Source of the DNA: Pseudomonas sp. A34-9
GTDB taxonomy: Bacteria > Pseudomonadota > Gammaproteobacteria > Pseudomonadales > Pseudomonadaceae
DNA length: 64,000 nt
Direction of reading: 5' to 3'
Assembly: GCF_029543085.1 (NCBI RefSeq)
Contig: NZ_CP119967.1
Location: 4,738,501 to 4,802,500, forward strand
Part shown: in pieces, positions 10,069 to 18,903 of the stretch
Numbering within the stretch: the first letter of the stretch is position 1
How the letters are laid out: each line of letters starts with the position of its first letter
Translations under genes and position numbers: made by a program
The notes under the pieces: model-generated
Database searches by the model: none
The model's input: only the letters and a program-made list of their open reading frames with translations
What the model was told of the DNA's origin: nothing

Positions 10069-10250
10069 TTATCCAGACGCTCGTCGGTGGTCAGGGTGCG
10101 GGCTTCGCTTTCGAGCATGACCGGGATGCCATCGCGGATCGGGTACGCCAGACCGGCACCCTTGCTGATCAACTCGGTCTTGTCGGCGCTGAGCTTGAGC
10201 GGGCCTTTGCAGATCGGGCACGCGAGGATATCGAGCAATTTGGTGTCCAT
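10065..10250 (-). CDS. Trm112 family small protein (YcaR-like)
   Basis: 61 residues with [15 protein letters not shown] near the N-terminus and a C-terminal [11 protein letters not shown]. This matches the Trm112/UPF0434 fold, although only two of the usual zinc cysteines are present. The start at 10250 is preferred because AGGGA lies six bases upstream; the ATG at 10256 would leave that site too close. The function is not known with certainty; the gene habitually sits between lpxK and kdsB in proteobacteria. Confidence 0.93.
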   Translation of the reverse strand: MDTKLLDILACPICKGPLKLSADKTELISKGAGLAYPIRDGIPVMLESEARTLTTDERLDK

Positions 10251-10271
10251 GAACATTCCCTGAGTAAAGAG

Positions 10272-11282
10272 TTAAGGCAAAAGCCGATCGGGCAACAGGC
10301 GCATCAGCTGCGTGTCAAACCAGGCCACGAAGGCCGGCGACGGCACGGCATCGACCGCCAGATACCACCAGTCGGCAGCAGCAAAAGCGCGGCACTTCAC
10401 CGCGTCCTTTTCGGTCATCACCAACGGCAATGACGGTGTGAAATTCAAGGCTTGCACGCTGTATTCAGCGTGGTCGGCAAACGCATGGGGGACTGCGCGC
10501 CAGTCTAGCGCTTCGAGGGTATTGAAGAAACGTTGCGGATTACCAATCCCGGCGACGGCGTGCACGCTCTGACCGGGCGGAAAATGATCCAGCGTTTTGC
10601 GCTCGCCGCTGCGCAGGTTGACCAGCGCCGTCGGTTGCAGACGGAAAGCGAAGCCGTCGTCACGATCTTCAGTGGCACCATTGAACAGCACACCATCCAC
10701 GCTTTGCAGGCGCTCGATCGGTTCACGCAAGGGCCCGGCCGGCAGACAACGCTTGTTGCCCAGACCACGGGCAGCATCGATGAGCACCAGTTCCAGATCT
10801 CGCGCCAGGCGATAATGCTGCATGCCGTCATCCGACAGGATCAGATCCAGCGGTTCGCTGGCGAGCAAGGCTTTGACGGCGGCGCTGCGATCGGGGTCAA
10901 TCATCAGCGGCACGCCGGTGCGCTGGACGATCAGCAACGGTTCGTCTCCGGCAATGTCGGCGGCTTGATCGGCCTCGACGCGCCACGGCAGTTGCGGCGG
11001 TTTGGCCCCGTAACCACGGCTGACCACGCCGACGCGCAAACCGCTACGCCGACAGTGCTCGATCAGCCAGAGAATCATCGGTGTCTTGCCGGTGCCACCC
11101 ACGGTGATGTTGCCGACGACGATTAACGGCACCGGTGGCTGATAGATCTCACCTTCACCGTCGAGAAAGCGCTGGCGTTTGTTGACCACCACGCGGCGGT
11201 ACAACAACTCCAACGGCCGCAGCAACGTCAGGGCCGGGTGCCCCTGATACCACGCGGCGAGCAAACGATCGGACAGACTCAT
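10272..11282 (-). CDS. lpxK: Tetraacyldisaccharide 4'-kinase
   Basis: Inner-membrane kinase that adds the 4'-phosphate to the lipid A precursor to give lipid IVA. 336 residues. The Walker A-like loop [19 protein letters not shown] is near residues 55-73; VVSRGYG and [17 protein letters not shown] are LpxK signatures. The first part ([14 protein letters not shown]) is the membrane-associated N-terminus. The start overlaps the stop of exbD (TGATG). Confidence 0.98.
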   Translation of the reverse strand: MSLSDRLLAAWYQGHPALTLLRPLELLYRRVVVNKRQRFLDGEGEIYQPPVPLIVVGNITVGGTGKTPMILWLIEHCRRSGLRVGVVSRGYGAKPPQLPWRVEADQAADIAGDEPLLIVQRTGVPLMIDPDRSAAVKALLASEPLDLILSDDGMQHYRLARDLELVLIDAARGLGNKRCLPAGPLREPIERLQSVDGVLFNGATEDRDDGFAFRLQPTALVNLRSGERKTLDHFPPGQSVHAVAGIGNPQRFFNTLEALDWRAVPHAFADHAEYSVQALNFTPSLPLVMTEKDAVKCRAFAAADWWYLAVDAVPSPAFVAWFDTQLMRLLPDRLLP

Positions 11283-11710
11283 CAGGATTTCGGCGCCGCC
11301 TCGACCGTGGTCATGCGCAGATGGCTGAAACCGAGCTTGCCGGCCGCGTCCATGGCGGTGATCACGGATTGATGCTGAGTCTTGCCATCGGCACTGATCG
11401 ACAACGGCATGTTGGTGTCGCCGTTGGACTCTTTCTGCATGGCTTCCATCAGGGTCGCCAGATCATTCTTCGGCAGAATCTTGTTGTTCACCGAAAACAC
11501 GCCTTCGGCGCTGATGGCCACGTCAATCTGCTTGAGCTGCTGGTCTTCGGCCGGTGAGCCGCTGACCGCTTCCGGCAGGTCGACGCGCAACTGGGTTTCA
11601 CGGGTAAACGTGGTGGTCACAACGAAAAACAGCAGCAGGATAAACACCACATCGATCAGCGATGCGAGGTTGATGTCGATGGTTTCCCGAGGCTTGCGAC
11701 GGAATTTCAC
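11282..11710 (-). CDS. exbD: ExbD/TolR family biopolymer transport protein
   Basis: 142 residues with a single N-terminal transmembrane segment, [18 protein letters not shown] (about residues 17-34), containing the conserved aspartate of the proton channel, followed by a periplasmic domain. It works with the ExbB-like protein encoded just upstream to convert proton motive force into work on a periplasmic or outer-membrane partner. No tonB or tolA lies beside it; placement in the lipid A operon is conserved in Pseudomonas. Confidence 0.93.
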   Translation of the reverse strand: MKFRRKPRETIDINLASLIDVVFILLLFFVVTTTFTRETQLRVDLPEAVSGSPAEDQQLKQIDVAISAEGVFSVNNKILPKNDLATLMEAMQKESNGDTNMPLSISADGKTQHQSVITAMDAAGKLGFSHLRMTTVEAAPKS

Positions 11711-12342
11711 GCGCGGCCCTCGGCCAGATCGACGTCACGGTCGCCCTGCACCACTTCAACCAGTTTGATCGCTTCCTGTTCCATGCCCACCACCAGTTCA
11801 TCGATGCGGCGTTGCAGGAACCGGTGGAAGAACACCGCCGGAATACCGACCATCAAGCCCGCCGCCGTGGTGATCAGCGCTTTGGAGATACCGCCGGCCA
11901 ATACCGAAGCGTTGGTGGTCATACCTGAACCGGTGAAGGCACTGAAAATGTCGATCATGCCCAACACCGTGCCGAGCAGCCCCAGCAACGGCGACATGGC
12001 GGCAATCGTGCCCAGCGCATTGACGTAGCGTTCGAGCTCGTGAATCACCCGGGCGGCGGCTTCTTCGATGCACTCCTTCATGATCTCGCGACCATGCTTG
12101 GAGTTGGCCAGACCCGCGGCGAGGATTTCCCCCAGCGGCGAATTGGCGCGCAATTCCTTGAGTTTTTCTTTATTGAGCTGTTTGTCCTTGATCCAGACCC
12201 AGACCTGGCCCAGCAGATGCTCGGGGGTGACGCGACTGGCGCGCAGGGTCCACAGGCGTTCGGCGACGATCGCCATGGCCGCGATGGAGCTCAGAATGAT
12301 CGGCAACATCATCCAGCCGCCGGATTTGACCAATTCCCACAC
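11707..12342 (-). CDS. exbB: ExbB/TolQ family proton channel protein
   Basis: 211 residues from a GTG start at 12342, chosen because GAGGGGA lies eight bases upstream and the product (beginning MWELVKSGGWMMLPIILSS) matches the family length; an ATG 105 bases upstream is in frame but would add an unrelated N-terminus. Three transmembrane segments are visible: residues about 10-30, about 105-135 (LGTIAAMSPLLGLLGTVLGM), and about 150-175. First gene of the operon exbB-exbD-lpxK-trm112-like-kdsB-phosphatase-murB. Confidence 0.94.
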   Translation of the reverse strand: MWELVKSGGWMMLPIILSSIAAMAIVAERLWTLRASRVTPEHLLGQVWVWIKDKQLNKEKLKELRANSPLGEILAAGLANSKHGREIMKECIEEAAARVIHELERYVNALGTIAAMSPLLGLLGTVLGMIDIFSAFTGSGMTTNASVLAGGISKALITTAAGLMVGIPAVFFHRFLQRRIDELVVGMEQEAIKLVEVVQGDRDVDLAEGRA

Positions 12343-12443
12343 AGTGACAGTCCCCTCGAAAAAGTGCGCCACTTTACCATACCGATTGACGATTAAGACC
12401 CGCCGCCCCGACGACCGTGATGCCCCATTCGCCCACGTCCCGA

Positions 12444-14678
12444 TCAACGGGCCAGCGCGGGCGGATCACGCCAGAAACGCCGTTGATGACGCATCGTGCG
12501 CGGCGCCTTGAAGGTACCCAGTTGCAGATGAATGGCACCCTGCTCGGCGCTGTCGTAAATGCGCAGGCCCAGTTTGTGATAACGCGCCAGCACGGTCGGG
12601 TGCGGATGGCCAAAAGAGTTGCCATGGCCTCGCGAGATCAGCACGGACTCAGGCTTCAAGACCTTGAGCAGCGCCATAGACGATGAACTGCGGCTGCCGT
12701 GATGGGGCGACTGCAGCCAGTGCGTCGGCACAGCCAGTGGACTGTCGAGCAGCAAGCGTTCGGCGTGGGTGTCGATATCGCCGGTCAGCAGCAGGCGCTC
12801 GCCATTGGCCTCGATCTGCAACACGCACGAACGCTGATTGCTGTCGCGAGCATCCACCCACTGCCAGAGCTCAAAACGCACGCCGTCCCACTGCCATTGT
12901 CGGCCGCTTTCGCAGGCTTCGGCGCCCAATTGCGCGGGCAGCGCCGCCGGATCACCGCTGATCACATGAGCGACGGTCAAACCGCGCATGATCGCCAGAG
13001 CGCCACCCGCGTGATCGGCGTCCGCATGGCTCAGCAGCATCTGATCGAGTTTTTCCACACTGAGCTTGCGCAACGCGGGCAGCACCACCCGTTCGCCGAG
13101 ATCGAAATCGCCAAAGCGTGGCCCCGCGTCATAGAGCAACGCGTGATGGCGGGTACGAATCAAAATGGCCAGGCCTTGGCCGACATCGAGCTGCCAGATA
13201 TCGGCCAGGCCTGCATCCAGCCGTTCGCGTGGTGGCACCACTAGTAGCAACAACAATGGCCAGCCCAGTGGCCGCAGGGGCACACCGCGCGGCAACAGCA
13301 ACAACACAGCGCCGAGGCTGCCGAACAACCAGACCCAGCCCGGCACAGAGGGGGCAGTCCATGCCGGCCACTGCCCGGCAATCACGGCCAACGCGAGAAA
13401 CAGCAGATCAATCAAACCGCCGGCCAGCCACAAAAGGCCTTCACCGACATACGGCACCGGCAACAGCAACGTTCCGAGCAATGCCGGTGGCAACACCACG
13501 AGACTCACCCAAGGCACCGCCAACAGGTTGGCCAATGGCCCGCTAAGACTGATCGGCAGATTCAGTGCCATTAACACCGGGCACAGACCGATGGCAATCA
13601 ACCACTGCGCCCGCGTCCAGGTTTGCCACCAGCGCCACGCGCCCAGCCGACCGCCAAATGTGAAGATCAGCACCGCAACCGCCGCAAAGGACAACCAGAA
13701 ACCTGGGCGCAGGCTCGCCAAGGGGTCGAGCAAAAGCACGGCATTGAACGCCAGCAACAACGGCCACCAGGCGCCGAGATGGCGAAAACGCAGACGCCAT
13801 AACAGCACCAGCGCGACCATCACGCAGGCCCGCCGCACCGGCACATCGAACCCGGCAAGCAGGCCATAACCCAATGCCGCCGCGAACGCCAGCCCACAGG
13901 CCCATGGCAGCCACGGCCAACGCAAAGGCCACAGGCCAAATCGCGCCAACCCTGCGACCAGCCAATACATCACCGCCGCCAGCAAACCAATGTGCTGGCC
14001 GGAAATCACCAGCAAGTGCACGGTGCCGGTGTCTTGCAGAATCTGCCAGTCCTCGCGACTGAGCCCCGAGCCATCGCCCAGCACCAGCGCGGCCAATGCG
14101 CCATTTCGCCCCTGCGCATCCACATTCAGCAAACGCTGGCGAATGCTGTCGCGCCAGGCCCAGCGCGCGGCGGTCAGGCGCTGGCCATCCTTGATCGTGC
14201 CGGTCGCGCCGACGCGTTGCGCCAACAGCCACGCTTCGTAATCGAAAGCGTGCGGATTGAGCAAACCACCCGGGCGCTTGAGCTTGACCGCTAATCGCCA
14301 ACGCTCGCCGCTGTTGACCGGCGGCCCGGCGTACCAGGCGAGTCGCATCAGCGCCGGCAGTTTTTCGTGCCGTGAGTGCGCATCGGCCAATTCGAAGCGC
14401 ACCACGCCGTCGCTGTTCTGCGGCAAGCCGACGACCCGCCCTTCAACCCAGCGGGTTTCGCCATCCAGCCCGACCGGCAAACGATCATTCAACGCCCATT
14501 GCGCACCGACGCTGGCCCACGTGAAGCCAAACAGCAAAAACGCCAAGGGATAGCTGCGAAACGGCAGCAGCATCAAAGCCGCCACCGGCAACAACAGCAT
14601 CAACCAGACCGGCGGTAATGCCGGCATAAAAACCGCGACCAGCAGACCGACTGCGAGCGCCATCATCCCTGTGCGCAT
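12444..14678 (-). CDS. comEC: ComEC/Rec2 family DNA internalization protein
   Basis: 744 residues from the ATG at 14678, which has AAGGA seven bases upstream. Layout: N-terminal hydrophobic segments and a DUF4131-type soluble domain, a multi-spanning competence domain (VHLLVISGQHIGLLAAVMYW and following helices), and a C-terminal metallo-beta-lactamase domain (LLYDAGPRFGDFDLGE, LLSHADADHAGG, LLTGDIDTHAERLLL, SPHHGSRSSSS). The family carries single-stranded DNA across the inner membrane during transformation. Whether this strain is competent cannot be told from the sequence. Confidence 0.96.
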   Translation of the reverse strand: MRTGMMALAVGLLVAVFMPALPPVWLMLLLPVAALMLLPFRSYPLAFLLFGFTWASVGAQWALNDRLPVGLDGETRWVEGRVVGLPQNSDGVVRFELADAHSRHEKLPALMRLAWYAGPPVNSGERWRLAVKLKRPGGLLNPHAFDYEAWLLAQRVGATGTIKDGQRLTAARWAWRDSIRQRLLNVDAQGRNGALAALVLGDGSGLSREDWQILQDTGTVHLLVISGQHIGLLAAVMYWLVAGLARFGLWPLRWPWLPWACGLAFAAALGYGLLAGFDVPVRRACVMVALVLLWRLRFRHLGAWWPLLLAFNAVLLLDPLASLRPGFWLSFAAVAVLIFTFGGRLGAWRWWQTWTRAQWLIAIGLCPVLMALNLPISLSGPLANLLAVPWVSLVVLPPALLGTLLLPVPYVGEGLLWLAGGLIDLLFLALAVIAGQWPAWTAPSVPGWVWLFGSLGAVLLLLPRGVPLRPLGWPLLLLLVVPPRERLDAGLADIWQLDVGQGLAILIRTRHHALLYDAGPRFGDFDLGERVVLPALRKLSVEKLDQMLLSHADADHAGGALAIMRGLTVAHVISGDPAALPAQLGAEACESGRQWQWDGVRFELWQWVDARDSNQRSCVLQIEANGERLLLTGDIDTHAERLLLDSPLAVPTHWLQSPHHGSRSSSSMALLKVLKPESVLISRGHGNSFGHPHPTVLARYHKLGLRIYDSAEQGAIHLQLGTFKAPRTMRHQRRFWRDPPALAR

Positions 14679-14814
14679 AAGCCCGTCCTTGAGAGTCCCG
14701 CATTTAGGCATAGCGGGTGTCGGGCACAAGCGTCGTCAACAATTGTCACAAAGTCTGAATGGGCGCTTCGTAGAATCCAGACATACTTGCCGCCTTAACC
14801 GACCGAGAAGCCTT

Positions 14815-15333
14815 ATGCCCCGGCGCTTATTCAAACGTTACATGCCCGACCCGACGAACATCAGGGAACACAAATCCTTACGCTTTCTCGGCAAGTTGCT
14901 GCATGACCCGAACCTCTGGCACCTCAATCGCCACTCGGTCGCCCGGGCGATGGCTGTCGGCTTGTTCGCCGCGTTCCTGCCGATCCCGGCGCAGATGCTG
15001 GTCGCGGCCGCGCTGGCGATCGCCGTGCGAGGCAACATGCCGATTGCCGTCAGCCTGGTCTGGCTGACTAATCCGATCACCATGCCGGCGGTGTTCTTCT
15101 GCACCTATCAAGCGGGCGCCTGGTTGATGGACGTGCCCGCACGGCATCTGCCCGATGAGTTGACCTGGGAGTGGATCAGCGGCGAGTTGTCGACGTTGTG
15201 GCAGCCGTTTTTGCTGGGCTCGGTGGTGGTGGGACTGGTACTCGGCGCCCTCGCCTACTTCGCGGTGATGATGTATTGGCGCTGGTGGGTGGCGCGCCAA
15301 TGGGCGCGGCGCAAGAAAAACCGCATGCGCTGA
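14815..15333 (+). CDS. DUF2062 domain protein, membrane
   Basis: 172 residues from the ATG at 14815, with GAGAAG upstream. The DUF2062 core covers residues about 40-150: VARAMAVGLFAAFLPIPAQM, then VSLVWLTNPITMPAVFFCTYQ and a C-terminal transmembrane segment (LLGSVVVGLVLGALAYFAVM). A basic tail follows (WARRKKNRMR). Function unknown. It is divergent from comEC with a 136-base shared promoter region. Confidence 0.92.
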   Translation: MPRRLFKRYMPDPTNIREHKSLRFLGKLLHDPNLWHLNRHSVARAMAVGLFAAFLPIPAQMLVAAALAIAVRGNMPIAVSLVWLTNPITMPAVFFCTYQAGAWLMDVPARHLPDELTWEWISGELSTLWQPFLLGSVVVGLVLGALAYFAVMMYWRWWVARQWARRKKNRMR

Positions 15334-15336
15334 ATG

Positions 15337-15367
15337 CAAAACGGCCTCCACAGTGGGAGGCCGTTTT
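15337..15367 (+). terminator. Terminator after the DUF2062 gene
   Basis: Perfect inverted repeat CAAAACGGCCTCC / GGAGGCCGTTTTG just after the stop codon; usable on both strands. Confidence 0.85.
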
Positions 15368-15380
15368 GTGTGGCACGATC

Positions 15381-15460
15381 TGTAGGAGCTGCGGCACGCT
15401 GCGATCTTTTGATTGTGACCTTCAGGATCAAAAGATCGCAGCCTTCGGCAGCTCCTACAG
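15381..15460. repeat. REP pair, GTAGGAGCTGC class
   Basis: Left unit TGTAGGAGCTGCGGCACGCT and inverted right unit ending GGCAGCTCCTACAG, with GATCTTTTGA/TCAAAAGATC between them. Lies between convergent genes. Confidence 0.88.
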
Positions 15461-15464
15461 GGAT

Positions 15465-15484
15465 TGTGTGTGTGTGTGTGTGTG
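15465..15484. repeat. Dinucleotide microsatellite (TG)10
   Basis: Ten uninterrupted TG units between the REP pair and the stop codon of the ABC permease gene (stop at 15487). No other simple repeat of this length was noticed in the window. Confidence 0.97.
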
Positions 15485-15486
15485 GA

Positions 15487-16266
15487 TCAGGTACGCATCC
15501 CGCGCCCACTCACCAGCAGCCGTGCACAGCCCAGATACAGCACCACCGTCGCCACCAGCATAAAGGTGATCGCGATGCCGATCTTGATATCCGACACACC
15601 CAGAATGCCGTAACGGAACGCATTGACCATGTGCAACACCGGGTTGGCCAGCGACACGGTCTGCCAGAACGGCGGCAGCAACGTGATCGAGTAGAACACC
15701 CCTCCCAGGTACGTCAACGGCGTCAGCACAAAGGTCGGGATGATCGAAATATCATCGAAATTGCGCGCAAACACCGCGTTGATGAAGCCCAGCAGCGAAA
15801 AGATCGTTGCTGTCAGTACCACCACGAGGATGGTCACACCGAGGTGATGCACCTGCAAATGCGTGAAGAACAGCGACAGAATCGTCACGATCACGCCCAC
15901 CATCAGCCCACGCAACACGCCGCCAATGGTGAAGCCGATCAGAATCGTGTGCGGCGACACCGGCGAGACCATCAATTCCTCGATAGAACGCTGGAACTTG
16001 CTGCCGAAGAAACTCGAGACCACGTTGCCGTAGGAGTTGGTGATCACCGACATCATGATCAGGCCCGGCACGATGTACTCCATGTACGTGAAGCCACCCA
16101 TGTCGCCAATCTGCCGACCGATCAGATTGCCGAAGATCACGAAGTACAGAACCATGGTGATTGCCGGCGGCAGCAACGTCTGCGGCCAGATCCGCGTGAA
16201 GCGTTTGACCTCGCGGTAAACGATGGTCTGAAGGGCGACGAGATTGGGACGGAATTCGGAACTCAT
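15487..16266 (-). CDS. ABC-2 type transporter permease
   Basis: 259 residues with about six hydrophobic segments: TLLPPAITMVLYFVIFGNLI near residues 30-50, IVPGLIMMSVITNSYGNVV near 67-85, then VGVIVTILSLFF, VTILVVVLTATIFSLLGFI, PTFVLTPLTYLGGVFYSI, and a final C-terminal helix. The pattern fits the YadH/NodJ family. It overlaps the ATPase gene by ATGA. The pair probably forms a homodimeric exporter; the substrate is unknown. Confidence 0.94.
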   Translation of the reverse strand: MSSEFRPNLVALQTIVYREVKRFTRIWPQTLLPPAITMVLYFVIFGNLIGRQIGDMGGFTYMEYIVPGLIMMSVITNSYGNVVSSFFGSKFQRSIEELMVSPVSPHTILIGFTIGGVLRGLMVGVIVTILSLFFTHLQVHHLGVTILVVVLTATIFSLLGFINAVFARNFDDISIIPTFVLTPLTYLGGVFYSITLLPPFWQTVSLANPVLHMVNAFRYGILGVSDIKIGIAITFMLVATVVLYLGCARLLVSGRGMRT

Positions 16267-17195
16267 ACCGCCACCTTCGACAGATTTTTTTCCACCAGGG
16301 ACACGAACAGCTCCTCGAGGCGATTGGTTTTGTTACGCAGACTCAGCACTTCGATGTTCTGCTGCGCCAATTGGGTGAACAACGCCGTGATGCCCATGGA
16401 TTTGTCGACCTGGACTTCCAGGGTATGGCTGTCGATCAACCGGGCCGGGTAGCCGAGCAATGGCGGCGCGGCGTTCAAGTCGTTTTTCAGGTCCAGCAGG
16501 AAGGTTTCCACGTGCAACTGACCCAGCAATTGTTTCATGCTGGTGTTCTCGACGATGGTGCCGTGGTCGATGATGCCGATGTTGCGGCACAGCTGCTCGG
16601 CCTCTTCCAGATAGTGCGTGGTGAGGATGATGGTGATGCCTTTCTGGTTCAGTTCGGTGAGGAACGTCCACATCGAACGGCGCAGCTCGATGTCGACGCC
16701 TGCGGTCGGCTCATCGAGGATCAACAAACGCGGTTCGTGCACCAGCGCACGGGCAATCATCAAGCGCCGCTTCATGCCGCCGGAGAGCGAGCGCGACGGC
16801 ACATCGCGCTTGTCCCACAGGCCGAGCTGGGTCAGGTACTGCTCGGCGCGTTCCTTGGCGATCTTCGCCGGAATGCCGTAGTAACCGGCCTGGGTCACGA
16901 CGATGTCGAAGGTCTTTTCAAACTGGTTGAAGTTGAATTCCTGGGGCACCACGCCGATCGAGCGCTTGAGCTGCGCAGGATTTTTGTCCAGGTCATGGCC
17001 GAAAATGTTCACCGTGCCGCTGGTCTTGTTCACCAGGGTCGAGAGAATGCCGATGGTCGTGGATTTGCCGGCACCGTTGGGGCCGAGCAAGGCGAAAAAG
17101 TCACCTTCGGCGACGTCCAGATCGATACCACTCAAGGCCTGGAACCCGTTGCCGTAGGTTTTGGTTAGCTGCCGGATGGACAGAGCGGAACTCAT
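16263..17195 (-). CDS. ABC transporter ATP-binding protein (YadG-like)
   Basis: 310 residues from the ATG at 17195; the frame is open further upstream but the conserved protein starts MSSALSIRQLTKTYGNG. Walker A LLGPNGAGKSTTIGIL, signature SLSGGMKRRLMIARAL, Walker B RLLILDEPTAGVD and switch LTTHYLEEAE are all intact. The C-terminal 80 residues form the extension found in the YadG/DrrA type. It energizes the permease encoded just downstream. Confidence 0.95.
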   Translation of the reverse strand: MSSALSIRQLTKTYGNGFQALSGIDLDVAEGDFFALLGPNGAGKSTTIGILSTLVNKTSGTVNIFGHDLDKNPAQLKRSIGVVPQEFNFNQFEKTFDIVVTQAGYYGIPAKIAKERAEQYLTQLGLWDKRDVPSRSLSGGMKRRLMIARALVHEPRLLILDEPTAGVDIELRRSMWTFLTELNQKGITIILTTHYLEEAEQLCRNIGIIDHGTIVENTSMKQLLGQLHVETFLLDLKNDLNAAPPLLGYPARLIDSHTLEVQVDKSMGITALFTQLAQQNIEVLSLRNKTNRLEELFVSLVEKNLSKVAV

Positions 17196-17328
17196 ATCTG
17201 ATTTACGCACCAAGAAGGGAAGAAAGGGATAAATAAGGGCGGGCGGCGAGGGATACAACCGCAGCACCAGAGCGCAATGGTGCTTGCCGCCGCCGCACAA
17301 GTACAGTCAAGTGTGTCGATAGTAAGTA

Positions 17329-17952
17329 TTAAGTCAACGCGGTCATCACCGCTTTCTGGTAAGCCGGACGCTGCTTCAAGCGCTCGTACCAGGCTTGCAG
17401 ATGCGTATGTGGCGCGCGTTCGATGGGCATCTCGAACCAGGCATAAATGAAACTGCCCAACGGAATATCGCCCATGCCGATCTCTTGCCCGGAGAGATAA
17501 GGCTGACTGGCCAAGGCATGGTCGGCCATGCTCAGCAGCTCGTTGCACTCCTTGATCGCGGCGTTGATGGCCGTCCAGTCCTGCTTGTCCGCCGGCGTGC
17601 GCAGGACACCCCAGAAAACGGTGCGGAAAGGCCCGGCAAAACTCGACGTGGTCCAGTCCATCCATTTATCAGCGACGGCGCGGGCTCGCGGATCCGTCGA
17701 ATACCAGTGGCTGTCGGGCGCATGTCTGGCCAGCAGATAGCGGACGATGGCGTTGGACTCCCACAACACAAAACCGTCGTCTTCGATCACCGGCACCCGA
17801 CCGTTCGGGTTCATCGCCCGGTACTCGGGAGTGTCGACAACGCCGAATGCGCCGCCGGCATCAATTGCCTCGTAGGCCAGGCCGAGTTCCTCGGCGGCCC
17901 ACAATGGCTTCCTGACATTCGATGAGTTTTTCCGTCCCCAGATCTTCAGCAT
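17329..17952 (-). CDS. Glutathione S-transferase family protein
   Basis: 207 residues. The N-terminal thioredoxin-like domain (MLKIWGRKNSSNVRKPLWAA) has a Ser-rich catalytic site, then NPNGRVPVIEDDG with the cis-proline and WESNAIVRYL for gamma-Glu binding. The helical C-terminal domain ends WYERLKQRPAYQKAV. Specific substrate unknown. Not clearly in an operon with its neighbours. Confidence 0.94.
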   Translation of the reverse strand: MLKIWGRKNSSNVRKPLWAAEELGLAYEAIDAGGAFGVVDTPEYRAMNPNGRVPVIEDDGFVLWESNAIVRYLLARHAPDSHWYSTDPRARAVADKWMDWTTSSFAGPFRTVFWGVLRTPADKQDWTAINAAIKECNELLSMADHALASQPYLSGQEIGMGDIPLGSFIYAWFEMPIERAPHTHLQAWYERLKQRPAYQKAVMTALT

Positions 17953-17995
17953 GACCGCCTCTTTTCAAATGCGTGGGCAGGCAGCATACGCCGGA

Positions 17996-18655
17996 TCAGG
18001 TACGGCTCAAATCACTCTGCATATCGCCCAGCAATTGCGGCTGCTGGTCGGTGAACAGATGCGGATAGCACTTTTGCAGATGTTCGAAGAAGAAGGTTTC
18101 CGGCACATCGGCGAATTGCCCATGGTCGACCAGATACTCCATCAACTGCGCACCGTCACGGTTATAGGGGTGGAAAACGCTGTCGTTGATGCCGTCGAAT
18201 TCCAGCGGGGCGACGTTGAACAACTCGCAAAGCTTCTGATTGAACGCCGGCGTGGCTTTGACCCAGCGTCCATTGAGGTACAGCTCGGTGTAACCGTGCA
18301 TGGCGAACATGTCACTTTTCAGCAACTCGAGCAGGCGCGGGGTCGACAGGTGATTGCGCACATCGGCCAGTCCAATGCGCGCGGGGATCCCGCAATGCCG
18401 CGCACAACCGGCGAGCAGTGTGGCCTTGGGCACGCAATAACTTTCCCCCGTCGCCAGCGCATAGCTGCCGCGCAAGGTCTGCGGATCGCGGCTGAAGGTG
18501 TACGGGTTGTAGCGCACCGCCTCGCGCACGGCGTAATAAAGACTGATCGCCTGCTTGAGCGGATCGCGACTGCTCCCCCGATGCAGTTCGGCGAACTCCA
18601 CCACGGCCGGGTGGTCACTATCGATGAAGCGGCCGGGACTCAGATACTCGTGCAT
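17996..18655 (-). CDS. Transglutaminase-like domain protein
   Basis: 219 residues from the ATG at 18655, preceded by AGGAG nine bases upstream. The core has GESYCVPKATLLAGCARHCGIPAR with the nucleophilic cysteine, then MHGYTELYLNGRWVKATPAFN, which supplies the His and Asp positions of the papain-like triad. No signal peptide. Many such bacterial proteins are cytoplasmic peptidases or amidases; no specific role can be given. Confidence 0.9.
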   Translation of the reverse strand: MHEYLSPGRFIDSDHPAVVEFAELHRGSSRDPLKQAISLYYAVREAVRYNPYTFSRDPQTLRGSYALATGESYCVPKATLLAGCARHCGIPARIGLADVRNHLSTPRLLELLKSDMFAMHGYTELYLNGRWVKATPAFNQKLCELFNVAPLEFDGINDSVFHPYNRDGAQLMEYLVDHGQFADVPETFFFEHLQKCYPHLFTDQQPQLLGDMQSDLSRT

Positions 18656-18903
18656 GACGACAATCTCCTGGGTGAGCCCCGAGTCTAGCGACCCCTTCAG
18701 CACAGAGATAACGACGTTTCGGCCAAACTTGCATGCAAAGACGCGGGATCAGCGAACGATTTCCCACACGTGTTGCCCACCGAACCTACGAAAACCATCC
18801 GGGGTTTCCCACGATTTCAATCACCTTGGTCTGACCACCCGCTTTTACAGATGCCGTCTAAGCTCTGGAGGGTCGATTTGCCTTGGTTCACGGAGGACTG
18901 AAT

